A stretch of 64,000 bases of DNA from Rubrobacter_D sp963840835 (GTDB lineage: Bacteria > Actinomycetota > Rubrobacteria > Rubrobacterales > Rubrobacteraceae). How positions within the stretch are numbered: the stretch's first letter is position 1; each line of letters opens with the position of its first letter. The position numbers were made by a program, and so were the translations under genes. Of the stretch, positions 8,217 through 15,064 are shown in pieces. The notes beneath the pieces are model-generated. The model searched no databases, had not been told where the DNA came from, and saw only the letters and a program-made list of their open reading frames with translations. The stretch covers positions 62,001 through 126,000 of the forward strand of contig CAWJAM010000005.1 in assembly GCA_963840835.1 (NCBI GenBank). Reading direction: 5' to 3'.

Positions 8217-8359
8217 GCGTTCTCCTATTCTCATTCGCCCATTCCGATACGGAAAGGGTATCAGAGCCAGAGTCCCGCGCAACGGACCGCCTTCGCAGTA
8301 CTGGACGAAGGAAGCGTTGAGCGTGGCGACCCCTCCCGCGGCATCGAAGGTGATCTCGC
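8217..8359. other. Possible remnant coding sequence upstream of the SBP-like fragment
   Basis: The minus-strand frame remains open and reads FDAAGGVATLNASFVQYCEG followed by GPLRGTLAL, which resembles the end of a secreted beta-sandwich domain. There is no start codon or upstream part, so it is at best a decayed 3' end. Otherwise it serves as leader for the 7938-8216 gene. Confidence 0.25.
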
Positions 8360-9199
8360 CTACCGTGCGAGCCCTAGCTCCACATCCGAAGCGTCGTGCC
8401 CGTACTTGTCCTTCGGTGGCCAGGGGCGACTCTTCCAGCCGGGATCGAAGACGAACGAGGAGTAGGCCCTTCCGGGAAGCAGCGCGCCGTTGCCAGCCCC
8501 CCTGGCGTAGTCGTAGTAGAGCTTGACGATTCTCTCCCTCGTCACCTGCTGCGCGGCCGGATGCGATAGGCAAGCATCGCGCCACCGGCGCACGCGAGCG
8601 TATCCATCCTCTTCCGGCAACTCGAAACCCTCGTAGTATTCGAGGAACCAGAAGCGCATGAACATAGGCGTGAACACCGTCTCGGCCCACCCGAAGTCCT
8701 CGAAGAGATACGTGCCCTCCGGGCTGTGCTCTTCGAGGAAGTCGTTCAGCCGGGCGTACTGAGCGAGCATCCCCCGCCGGAATTCATCGCGATAGTTCGC
8801 GTCCTGGTTCATCACGTAGCGGTAGCCGTACGCGACGAAGGCGCCTTCCAACGCCGACATCATGCCCTCCACGGCGCGCCGGTAGGGATCTTGCTGGGCG
8901 ATTGTGGGCTCAGGGAAGAGATCCTCGAGATAACGCAGGAGCACCATGCTTTCCTTGAGAATGCGTCCATCCTCGGTCTCCAGCGCCGGCAGCGCCGTCG
9001 TGCCCCGCGTCTTCTCCAGCAGCCAGTCGGGTCGGGGTTTCGTGATATCAACGACGTGGAAGCCCACGCGGTCTTCGAGTCCCTTCAACGCCAGCAGTAT
9101 CTCCAGCCGCTGGCTGAAAGGACACACCGGGATATGGTACATCGTGGGTATGCGCTGATCTTGCTCGACGCCTGTCTGTTGCAAGGTTTCACTCGACAT
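8360..9199 (-). CDS. Glutathione S-transferase-like protein
   Basis: A 279-residue protein. The thioredoxin fold begins at about residue 20 with MYHIPVCPFSQRLEILLALK, whose CPFSQR matches the CPxxQR active-site pattern of omega/beta-type GSTs with a catalytic Cys. It contains GTTALPALETEDG (cis-Pro) and ILKESMVLLRYLEDLFPEP. The all-helical C-terminal half ends with an unusual tail rich in Trp/Pro/Lys (GWKSRPWPPKDKYGHDA). Likely a thiol transferase or dehalogenating/glutaredoxin-like enzyme. The ATG at 9199 has an AAAGGATAAG Shine-Dalgarno region upstream. Confidence 0.85.
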   Translation of the reverse strand: MSSETLQQTGVEQDQRIPTMYHIPVCPFSQRLEILLALKGLEDRVGFHVVDITKPRPDWLLEKTRGTTALPALETEDGRILKESMVLLRYLEDLFPEPTIAQQDPYRRAVEGMMSALEGAFVAYGYRYVMNQDANYRDEFRRGMLAQYARLNDFLEEHSPEGTYLFEDFGWAETVFTPMFMRFWFLEYYEGFELPEEDGYARVRRWRDACLSHPAAQQVTRERIVKLYYDYARGAGNGALLPGRAYSSFVFDPGWKSRPWPPKDKYGHDASDVELGLAR

Positions 9200-9337
9200 G
9201 ATTCTCTTATCCTTTCCACTCTATACTGGCACGAAGGGTAGCAAAATCGGCGGGCCGCACAAAAATCACCCGGCGATGAATTCAGGGTGAATCGGCAGGG
9301 ATAGCGGCGACAATACACCCACGTTCTCTCATGCCGA
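9200..9337. promoter_or_regulatory. Upstream region of the GST-like gene
   Basis: 138 bp. On the minus strand a TATAGA hexamer about 25 bases before the GST ATG could be a -10 box. No matching -35 is clear. Confidence 0.3.
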
Positions 9338-10156
9338 TCATGTCCGCTTTCGACGCTGTCCCGGTCGCTTCCGTTTGGCAGCACCCCGTGGAGGAAGCAT
9401 ATATCGTTTGCGGGTTCGTTTGTCGAAGACATCAATCGGGTCGTGCTTGACCGCAGGGTCGGGTAGTCCCACGCCACCCGCATCCTCGGCCAAGAGATCC
9501 ATCAGAGCGGCCATGCGTGGGGCGCTCATCGCGCTGGCGATCAGTACCTGCTGATGCTGAAGCTCGATATCACCGAAACATATGATCCCATACTCGCTTT
9601 CCAGGGCAGGTTCGCCCCAGAGACTCCAAAACGTGCGATCCGGAGTATCCTCGACGCAGTGGAGCCTGAGGTCATCCATCAAACGGTCGCGTATGCCGGT
9701 TCCATCGACCGCGCGAAACGTGGCGGATTGCGAAGCGAGCGAACTGTAACCCTGCAAGCCCAGGTTGGGGCACACCGGTTGCCAGTAGTTGAGTGTTTGA
9801 CAGCAGCTCGCATAGGATTTGCCACTGCCGCAGAGACAGTTCGCCGCCGGCGCTACGGGGAGGTAGGTAACCATCTGTTGTTTCAAGCCTGGCATCTCGG
9901 GATCGGAAGCCGCAGGATCTGGCTGCCAGTAGGTCCAAAAACACAGGAACCCGCCATTCATGTCCACGTCCGGCTGGACATCCGGGAGCGTTGCAATAGT
10001 GTAGTTTTGCCGCATTGTCACCTCATGTCCATCTATCCTGCCCGGGTGCTTGAAGACCACGGATGGTTGGACTCCATGTCGCTTGAAGCGATTGCTCCAC
10101 AGATCCGCGTGCCTTGTCAGCCGCGTCTGAGGTCCCGTACTCTGCCTCAGCCGCAT
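9338..10156 (-). CDS. SEC-C motif protein
   Basis: A 272-residue protein. The zinc-binding SEC-C motif is CLCGSGKSYASCCQ at about residues 109-122 (Cys-x-Cys...Cys-Cys), a module first known from the SecA C-terminus and found in many proteins of unknown role. The rest matches no family I recognise. The C-terminus is strongly basic (KRKRPGQRRKRT), suggesting nucleic-acid or ribosome contact. Codon use is less GC-rich than in the flanking genes, and the N-terminus looks ragged, so it may be acquired or N-terminally altered. Confidence 0.6.
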   Translation of the reverse strand: MRLRQSTGPQTRLTRHADLWSNRFKRHGVQPSVVFKHPGRIDGHEVTMRQNYTIATLPDVQPDVDMNGGFLCFWTYWQPDPAASDPEMPGLKQQMVTYLPVAPAANCLCGSGKSYASCCQTLNYWQPVCPNLGLQGYSSLASQSATFRAVDGTGIRDRLMDDLRLHCVEDTPDRTFWSLWGEPALESEYGIICFGDIELQHQQVLIASAMSAPRMAALMDLLAEDAGGVGLPDPAVKHDPIDVFDKRTRKRYMLPPRGAAKRKRPGQRRKRT

Positions 10157-10205
10157 CCCTCAGTCGAGTTGCGGACAGGTATCTCTGGGCCTCGCTGAGG
10201 TGATC

Positions 10206-10362
10206 CTCAGCGTCGGCCTGACGCGGCCCTGGCGGGAGGAACCGCAGAAAGGCATTGGTTGCAGGTAAACAACATCCACCTCAAGGACGATCCACTGTGG
10301 ATGCTAAAAGATAAGCAGCCAACCGTAGACGGGGCATCCGGCTCCAGTGAGGTTGTGCCATG
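10206..10362 (+). pseudogene. Detached 3' remnant of a dual-OB-like gene
   Basis: This segment is a degraded copy of the 3' end of the gene at 14200-14907. It reads LSVGLTRP in one frame, then after a frameshift RHWLQVNNIHLKDDPLW, matching the C-terminus of the downstream gene (LSVGLTRPFQKW ... RHWLQVNNIHLKDDPLW). The nucleotide match is also high around 10254-10302. No start codon and no upstream part remain. Confidence 0.75.
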
Positions 10363-10386
10363 ATCTTGCGAAGCGTCACGACCTGA

Positions 10387-10402
10387 GCGAGGCAAGCCTC
10401 GC
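10387..10402. terminator. Hairpin after the SnoaL-like gene
   Basis: A perfect 7-bp stem GCGAGGC/GCCTCGC with an AA loop, 9 bases past the stop of the minus-strand gene ending at 10411. No U-tract. Confidence 0.4.
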
Positions 10403-10410
10403 CCGTGCTT

Positions 10411-10830
10411 CTAGCTCCACCCCAGTTCTCGCATGGCCCACGGCGCGTTCCATACCTTGACCATGCGCTCGACCTTGTCATCCGCGTTCATAGTCAATGT
10501 GTAGACATAGTGCGAATGGGTTTCTCTCTGCGTAGGTGGCACGGGGCCGCCTTCTCCCGTATGTTTTGCATGATAGGTGGCGAAGAACATCGCTGTTCTG
10601 GTTTCCTCATCATAGCTCGATGCGTGAAGATCATACGTCGCTCCGGGAGCGGTGACGCTGCCGAACGCGGCCATCCACTCACAGTAGTCTTCCACTGTAG
10701 CAACGTCAGCGAGGGGTTCGCTCTGCGCCACGAACGGGGCGCCGTTTACCACGTATGGCTTGCAACCAGCCCAGCCTTCCGGCGCTTCACAAGCGTCGAA
10801 GAATTTCTTGGCGTTCTCAAAAGCGGTCAA
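10411..10830 (-). CDS. SnoaL/NTF2-like fold protein
   Basis: A 139-residue protein when started at the TTG at 10830, which has a perfect AGGAGG 4-5 bases upstream. The longer frame to 10998 has no such signal. The sequence starts LTAFENAKKFFDACEAPEGW and ends with VYTLTMNADDKVERMVKVWN, a layout of alpha-helices followed by curved beta strands as in SnoaL-like polyketide cyclases and NTF2-like proteins (residues about 85-130: HSHYVYTLTMNADDKVERM). Ligand and reaction are unknown; many members only bind small hydrophobic molecules. Confidence 0.7.
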   Translation of the reverse strand: MTAFENAKKFFDACEAPEGWAGCKPYVVNGAPFVAQSEPLADVATVEDYCEWMAAFGSVTAPGATYDLHASSYDEETRTAMFFATYHAKHTGEGGPVPPTQRETHSHYVYTLTMNADDKVERMVKVWNAPWAMRELGWS

Positions 10831-11018
10831 AGGTCCTCCTTTCGACGGTCCTTTGCGAAAAATCGTGCCGCGCTGCTCATGCGTGGCAGTGTAGCAGTCT
10901 GGAACATTTGCGGCAAAGCCAGATGCTCTTAGGAAGAGCAGCAGACCCGGAAACCTCCTAGGTCGGTGGCGAATATACTGGCTGCGGTTGAAAGACATGT
11001 TGGGGAGGAAGAATCATC
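10831..11018. promoter_or_regulatory. Divergent promoter region
   Basis: The 188-bp gap between the SnoaL-like gene (minus) and the small plus-strand gene holds a TATACT hexamer at 10974-10979, 40 bases before the plus ATG, a plausible -10 box. No good -35. Confidence 0.35.
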
Positions 11019-13031
11019 ATGGATTTCTCGGGTACGTGGGATGTGGCGTCGAGCCCGGACTTCAACGTGGAGGGTTTGAGGCTGGACGGACCGCCGCACG
11101 TCACGTTTCGCCAGAACGGCAAGTACGTCAAGGGCGAGTACGAGATCGGGGTCATGTCCGGCACGATAAACGGCGGCGCTCACAGCGACTTCATCGACTT
11201 CTACTTCGGGGGCAGCGACGAGATGGAAGAAGCCTTTGGCGATGGCGAGGCCACGCTGGAAGGGGAACGCCTGATCTTCGAGCTCCGGCAATACCACGGC
11301 GACGAGTGGACCTCTATATGTGAGCGACGGAGTTAGAAGTTCTCCCTGTTGCTCTAGCAGCTTCATGAAGTTCCGTTTGCGTTTGTACTCCAGTCGGATC
11401 AGCTCCACGCACTCGTCGAACTCAGCCTGGCGACCCAGGCGACGCATCAGGGTACGCACTTTCAGTATCAGCTCGTAAGCCCGCTTGTAGGCTTTGTTGT
11501 TGGTATGGTTTATGAGGGGTTCGATCCTCTCCTGATAGATGGCGAGGGAGTCTTCGGGATGATCATCTTCGCGCAGGGCGGCGAGCTCGAGCCACAGCCC
11601 ATCGGAGCAACCACCCTCTTTTGCCTCGCGCCAGGCATCCTCGACGTTCCCTTCCCAGAGTAGTATTTCTACCAGCTTCGAGTGGTCCGCCGGAGACGAC
11701 AGATAAGATTGGTGCGACTCCCTCTTCTCTCTGGCGAAGTCCTCGCGCACGAAGTCCAGCGCTTTCCCGCGCCATTGCTCCGACGCTCCGGCCCGGTCGG
11801 CGTGAGCCTTCAGTTCCTGGTAGCCGTCAAGCCGCGGGCGCCCGGTAAACTCTCTCCAGATGAGGTCCATCGCCTCCTCATGGCGTCCTCTGTCATGGTA
11901 TTCGTCGGCCAGGAAGCGGCGGAGGTCCGGGTGTCCGCCGCCGGGAAAGACCCATGCTCCTTCCTCAGCCCATTCCAGAGCCTTATCGTCGTCGCCCTGT
12001 TGCTTGTAGATACGCGCGATCTCCAGGTACGCGAACGAGTTGGAGAGGTCTTTGCTCTTGATCGCAACCAGGGCTTCCACGTCGCCCGAGTGATACGCCA
12101 GGGTCTGCATGATGTCGGCGAGGATCTCGCGCTTGCCGTAGTAGCGCGGCCTGTCCTCCCGATCTGGTCCAAGCGCGGGGACGTCTGACCATTCCTTCTC
12201 GGCGAGCCTCCGGTATTCGGCGAGTCCCCTCTCTCCCAGCACCACGGCGTAAGTGTTCACGGCGTCGAAGAAGGTATCGAGGTCGCCGCCAAGCTCCCAA
12301 TCGAAGAGCCGTTTCGCCAGCGCCTCCTGGTCCGGCTTCGCCTGTTTGCAGGCCTTGAGGTGGAGTCCCTCCAGCGCTTCGAGAATATCTCCGATCGTAC
12401 CGTCCACATCGTAGTTCATAGCTCTCTCGACCGATGCGAGGGCATACTCGGAGAGCTCGATCACCTCCGCGGCGAATCCATCCTCGAGCAACTCCTCGAT
12501 GGCCTCGACGACGTTCTGGATGCCCCTGGCGTACTCCCACGGCGGACCGTAGTAATCGTCGTCGAAATCTACGGCGCTATCTATGGCGCGGCGGAAGGCC
12601 GCAAGATCCAGACCCCCCACGCGCGAAGCGCGCAGCAGGAGGCGCTCCCGCAGCCCCTCGTCCTCCATCGCCTGCTCCATAACGATGCGGACCAGGAGGT
12701 CCTTGTCCTGCTCCTTCAGATAAGCCTGCACGTCGTCCATCGTGGCCGGACCTCCCGGCGCGTGCTCCGAAAAGTCCCCATCGAGCCAGGCCAGACCGGC
12801 CGCCACGCAGTGTTTGCAGAACTCCCCGTCCAGCCCGAGCGGGCAGTTGCAAGAGAAGTCGAGGCCGACTTCGGCCCAGAACCTCACGCGATAATCCGCG
12901 GTCCCCACGACCTTCGCCACGACTACCCCTGCGTGCTCCACGAGGTCGTGAACGTGTCCGCCGCGATGATAGCCTTCGCCGCGCTCGAAGTACGTCTCCC
13001 CAGCCAGGTCGAGCATTACGTCGCGAGTCAA
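10929..13031 (-). CDS. SWIM zinc-finger protein with helical repeats, abnormal 3' end
   Basis: A 700-residue reading frame. The SWIM motif near residues 58-80 reads CNCPLGLDGEFCKHCVAAGL (Cys-x-Cys ... Cys-x-His), which binds zinc and probably nucleic acid or protein. The following about 480 residues are helical, TPR-like. Homologous sequence appears to end near position 11340 (EYKRKRNFMKLLEQQGE). The last 135 or so codons are the exact antisense of the gene at 11019-11336 and beyond, so the natural stop is missing. The TTG start at 13031 has GGGAG a few bases upstream. Function unknown. Confidence 0.7.
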   Translation of the reverse strand: MTRDVMLDLAGETYFERGEGYHRGGHVHDLVEHAGVVVAKVVGTADYRVRFWAEVGLDFSCNCPLGLDGEFCKHCVAAGLAWLDGDFSEHAPGGPATMDDVQAYLKEQDKDLLVRIVMEQAMEDEGLRERLLLRASRVGGLDLAAFRRAIDSAVDFDDDYYGPPWEYARGIQNVVEAIEELLEDGFAAEVIELSEYALASVERAMNYDVDGTIGDILEALEGLHLKACKQAKPDQEALAKRLFDWELGGDLDTFFDAVNTYAVVLGERGLAEYRRLAEKEWSDVPALGPDREDRPRYYGKREILADIMQTLAYHSGDVEALVAIKSKDLSNSFAYLEIARIYKQQGDDDKALEWAEEGAWVFPGGGHPDLRRFLADEYHDRGRHEEAMDLIWREFTGRPRLDGYQELKAHADRAGASEQWRGKALDFVREDFAREKRESHQSYLSSPADHSKLVEILLWEGNVEDAWREAKEGGCSDGLWLELAALREDDHPEDSLAIYQERIEPLINHTNNKAYKRAYELILKVRTLMRRLGRQAEFDECVELIRLEYKRKRNFMKLLEQQGELLTPSLTYRGPLVAVVLPELEDQAFPFQRGLAIAKGFFHLVAAPEVEVDEVAVSAAVYRAGHDPDLVLALDVLAVLAKRDVRRSVQPQTLHVEVRARRHIPRTREIHDDSSSPTCLSTAASIFATDLGGFRVCCSS
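11019..11336 (+). CDS. Small beta-rich protein, unknown function
   Basis: A 105-residue protein: MDFSGTWDVASSPDFNVEG..., alternating short strands (LHVTFRQNGKYVKGEYEI, TLEGERLIFELRQYHGDEW) that suggest a lipocalin-like or small beta-barrel fold. I do not recognise the family. GGGGAGGA lies 9 bases before the ATG, a good ribosome-binding site. The whole gene is antisense to the tail of the SWIM reading frame. The end (TSICERRS) is abrupt and may be cut. Confidence 0.6.
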   Translation: MDFSGTWDVASSPDFNVEGLRLDGPPHVTFRQNGKYVKGEYEIGVMSGTINGGAHSDFIDFYFGGSDEMEEAFGDGEATLEGERLIFELRQYHGDEWTSICERRS

Positions 13032-13245
13032 GTTCTCCCTGAGAGTGGAGCCCGTTGGACCTCACCTCCTCTAGCCGGCGCCCGCATCCACAGCGGGCTG
13101 CGAAGGAAGTTTACAACGGCTGGGCCGGCAGTCTCCGGCCGTAATCGTGAAATAAGGTCTGGGGAGAGCGTGGTCTCGGGATTATGCTCGATACCGGCCG
13201 TAGGCCCTCGGAAGACGGAAAGGAATTGCGATAGGAGATCAAGGG
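13032..13245. promoter_or_regulatory. Divergent intergenic region between SWIM and DUF488 genes
   Basis: 214 bp with no gene. Ribosome-binding sequences for both flanking genes lie at its ends. A palindromic CCGGC...GCCGG pair occurs around 13120-13140 and CCGGCCG near 13193. No clear promoter. Confidence 0.3.
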
Positions 13246-13820
13246 ACGAAGACGAACTCTGTGTTCACGATCGGCCACTCCAACCATTCGGCGGAGAAGT
13301 TCTTCGGCCTGTTGAAGGGGCACGGGATCGAGGTCGGTCGCGGACGTCCGTTCGCATCCGTACTCCAGACACGCGCCGCGCTTCAACGCCCGCATCCTGG
13401 AAGAGGTACTGTCGAGGGATGGTATCGGGTACATGTTCCTCGGTAGGGAGCTGGGCGGAAGGCCCAAGGGCGAAGAATTCTATGACGGGAAGGGCCGGGT
13501 GGATTACGCGTTGGTCGGGTGTTCGGGACCGTTCCTCGATGGTATAAGTAGGCTGGAGAAGGAGATCCATTGCCCGCACGGTCGCCCTGCTGTGCAGCGA
13601 AGAAGATCCCGCCCACTGCCACCGCAGGTTGCTCGTCGGGCGGGCCCTGGAGGAACGAGGGTTCCCGCTGCAGCACATCAGGGGCGACGGTAGCATTCAG
13701 ACGGAAGACGAGATGAACGGCGGACACCCGATCCTGTTCCCAGAGACGGAGGCGAGCCCACGGAAGTCTATACGATCGGTTTCACGAAGAAGACGGCGGC
13801 CGAATTCTTCGGGGCGCTGA
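13246..13820 (+). pseudogene. DUF488 family gene broken by two frameshifts
   Basis: The conserved protein is spread over three frames: FTIGHSNHSAEKFFGLLKGHGIEV (from 13264), VADVRSHPYSRHAPRFNARI through MFLGRELGGRPKG and FYDGKGRVDYALV (from about 13337), and ARTVALLCSEEDPAHCHRRLL (from about 13572). The shifts fall near 13336 and 13568-13572; each is equivalent to one extra base. DUF488 proteins are about 150-180 residues and of unknown biochemical role; Cys and HCHR are conserved. The expected start position holds ACG (13246) after AGGAG; a GTG occurs at 13261. It could also reflect sequencing errors, but two in one gene make decay more likely. Confidence 0.75.
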
Positions 13821-14194
13821 AGGACGCTGGCGTCAAACGCCTACTCGACGTTCGCCTGAACAACGCCTCGCAACTCGCCGGCTTCGCCCGTCGCGCCGAC
13901 CTTCCTTTTTTCCTTGAGAAGCTTTGTCATGCGGAGTATATGCACGAGCCCAGACTCGCGCCGACGCGCGAGATCCTCGACGCCTACAGAAACGGCGGCG
14001 GATGGCCGGGCTACGAGAGGGCCTTCCTGGACCTGCTGCGGGAACGCCGGGTCGAGGAGACTCTGGACAAAAACCTGTTCGACGTTCCCACGGTATTGCT
14101 GTGCAGCGAGGCCGGGGCCGAGCACTGCCACCGGCGCCTGGTCCTGGAGTACCTGGACCGGGAGTGGGGCTGCATCCAGGCCGTCCACCTGTAA
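13760..14194 (+). CDS. Second DUF488 family protein, no standard start codon at the expected site
   Basis: 144 residues from 13760: EVYTIGFTKKTAAEFFGALKD, LLDVRLNNASQLAGFARRADL, then RNGGGWPGYERAF and the signature VLLCSEAGAEHCHRRLV. The homology begins immediately at an ACG (13760) placed 8 bases after GGAGG. No ATG, GTG or TTG is in frame between the upstream stop (13691) and ATG 13940, which would remove the first 60 residues. So it either starts at ACG, is translationally dead, or makes a short product. It is followed 5 bases later by the dual-OB-like gene. Confidence 0.65.
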   Translation, partial: TEVYTIGFTKKTAAEFFGALKDAGVKRLLDVRLNNASQLAGFARRADLPFFLEKLCHAEYMHEPRLAPTREILDAYRNGGGWPGYERAFLDLLRERRVEETLDKNLFDVPTVLLCSEAGAEHCHRRLVLEYLDREWGCIQAVHL

Positions 14195-14199
14195 ATACC

Positions 14200-14907
14200 A
14201 TGCGGATACTCGTAAACCACCTGACGCGAATGCAGCCGGGCTACTTCTGCGTAGCTGGCATAGACCCCGAAACGAAGGCGCACGTCCGCCCGGTACTTCG
14301 GCACGGCAGGCTCACCACAGATCTTCTGAGCACCGTCAACGGGCCCTTCGACGTCGGGTCCGTCGTGGATCTCGGGCCAGCGACCTATGCTGGACATGCC
14401 CCCGAGCTGGAGGATTACCGCTTCGACCCGGCGAGCGCGCGCTGGCTCTTCGACGAGGAGCCGGACGACTACTGGGACGCTCTCGAAGGGGTAGCTCAGC
14501 AGGACCTGGATCAGATCTTCGGCCCCGCCCTCGAGCTGTGGGATGAGAGCGGCACGGTGGACGTCGGGGAAGGCAGCGCCTCACTGGGCTGCCTGAAGCC
14601 CGAAAAACAACCCTGGCTGTATGTAGACCACCGGGGCACGGTTCGTCTGGTTCTCGACTACCTCATGCCGTCGGTTGACATGTCCGTTACCGACCTGCGG
14701 CTCTACGAGAGGGATGGACGAACGCCCCGCCGAAACCTGGTCCAGAGCGTGCAGAAGCGCCTCGAGTCGGGCACCGAGGCGATCCTGAGCGTCGGCCTGA
14801 CGCGGCCCTTCCAGAAGTGGGGCGACGACGCGGAGCGGCACTGGTTGCAGGTAAACAACATCCATCTGAAGGACGATCCACTATGGTCACTCCGCTCCGG
14901 GGAGTAG
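14200..14907 (+). CDS. Dual-OB-domain-like protein, unknown function
   Basis: A 235-residue protein: MRILVNHLTRMQPGYFCVAG ID..., with LVLDYLMPSVDMSVTDLRLYE in the middle and ILSVGLTRPFQK ... WLQVNNIHLKDDPLW at the end. The pattern fits two small beta-barrel (OB-like) halves, as in the family often called dual OB-containing. It follows the DUF488 gene by 5 bases, and the pairing suggests a joint role, perhaps with nucleic acid or nucleotides; this is an inference. A damaged copy of its last 40 codons lies at 10206-10362. Confidence 0.6.
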   Translation: MRILVNHLTRMQPGYFCVAGIDPETKAHVRPVLRHGRLTTDLLSTVNGPFDVGSVVDLGPATYAGHAPELEDYRFDPASARWLFDEEPDDYWDALEGVAQQDLDQIFGPALELWDESGTVDVGEGSASLGCLKPEKQPWLYVDHRGTVRLVLDYLMPSVDMSVTDLRLYERDGRTPRRNLVQSVQKRLESGTEAILSVGLTRPFQKWGDDAERHWLQVNNIHLKDDPLWSLRSGE

Positions 14908-15064
14908 CCTCAGTGAACAAGGAGCTGGCTTGCTGAAGTGCTGAACGCTCTAGTGGTCGCGCAGGGCCGTGCGGTATCCGACGGCGAGCAGGGGCGCTAC
15001 CCAGATGATCGCGGAGACCGCGCGACCAGGCAGATGCCGGGAACCAGGAACGGTGCCCCGCGCT
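14908..15064. other. Intergenic region with one repeat arm and a possible gene-tail remnant
   Basis: A TCAGCA-family arm (TTGCTGAAGTGCTGAACG, about 14930-14947) follows the dual-OB stop. On the minus strand 14950-15063 is open and reads AVSAIIWVAPLLAVGYRTAL then RDH-stop, like the last membrane helix of some lost gene. No start is present. Speculative. Confidence 0.3.

Noticed and set aside
10831..10998. N-terminal extension of the SnoaL-like protein
   Set aside because: There is no ribosome-binding site at 10998, whereas AGGAGG precedes the TTG at 10830 at the right distance.
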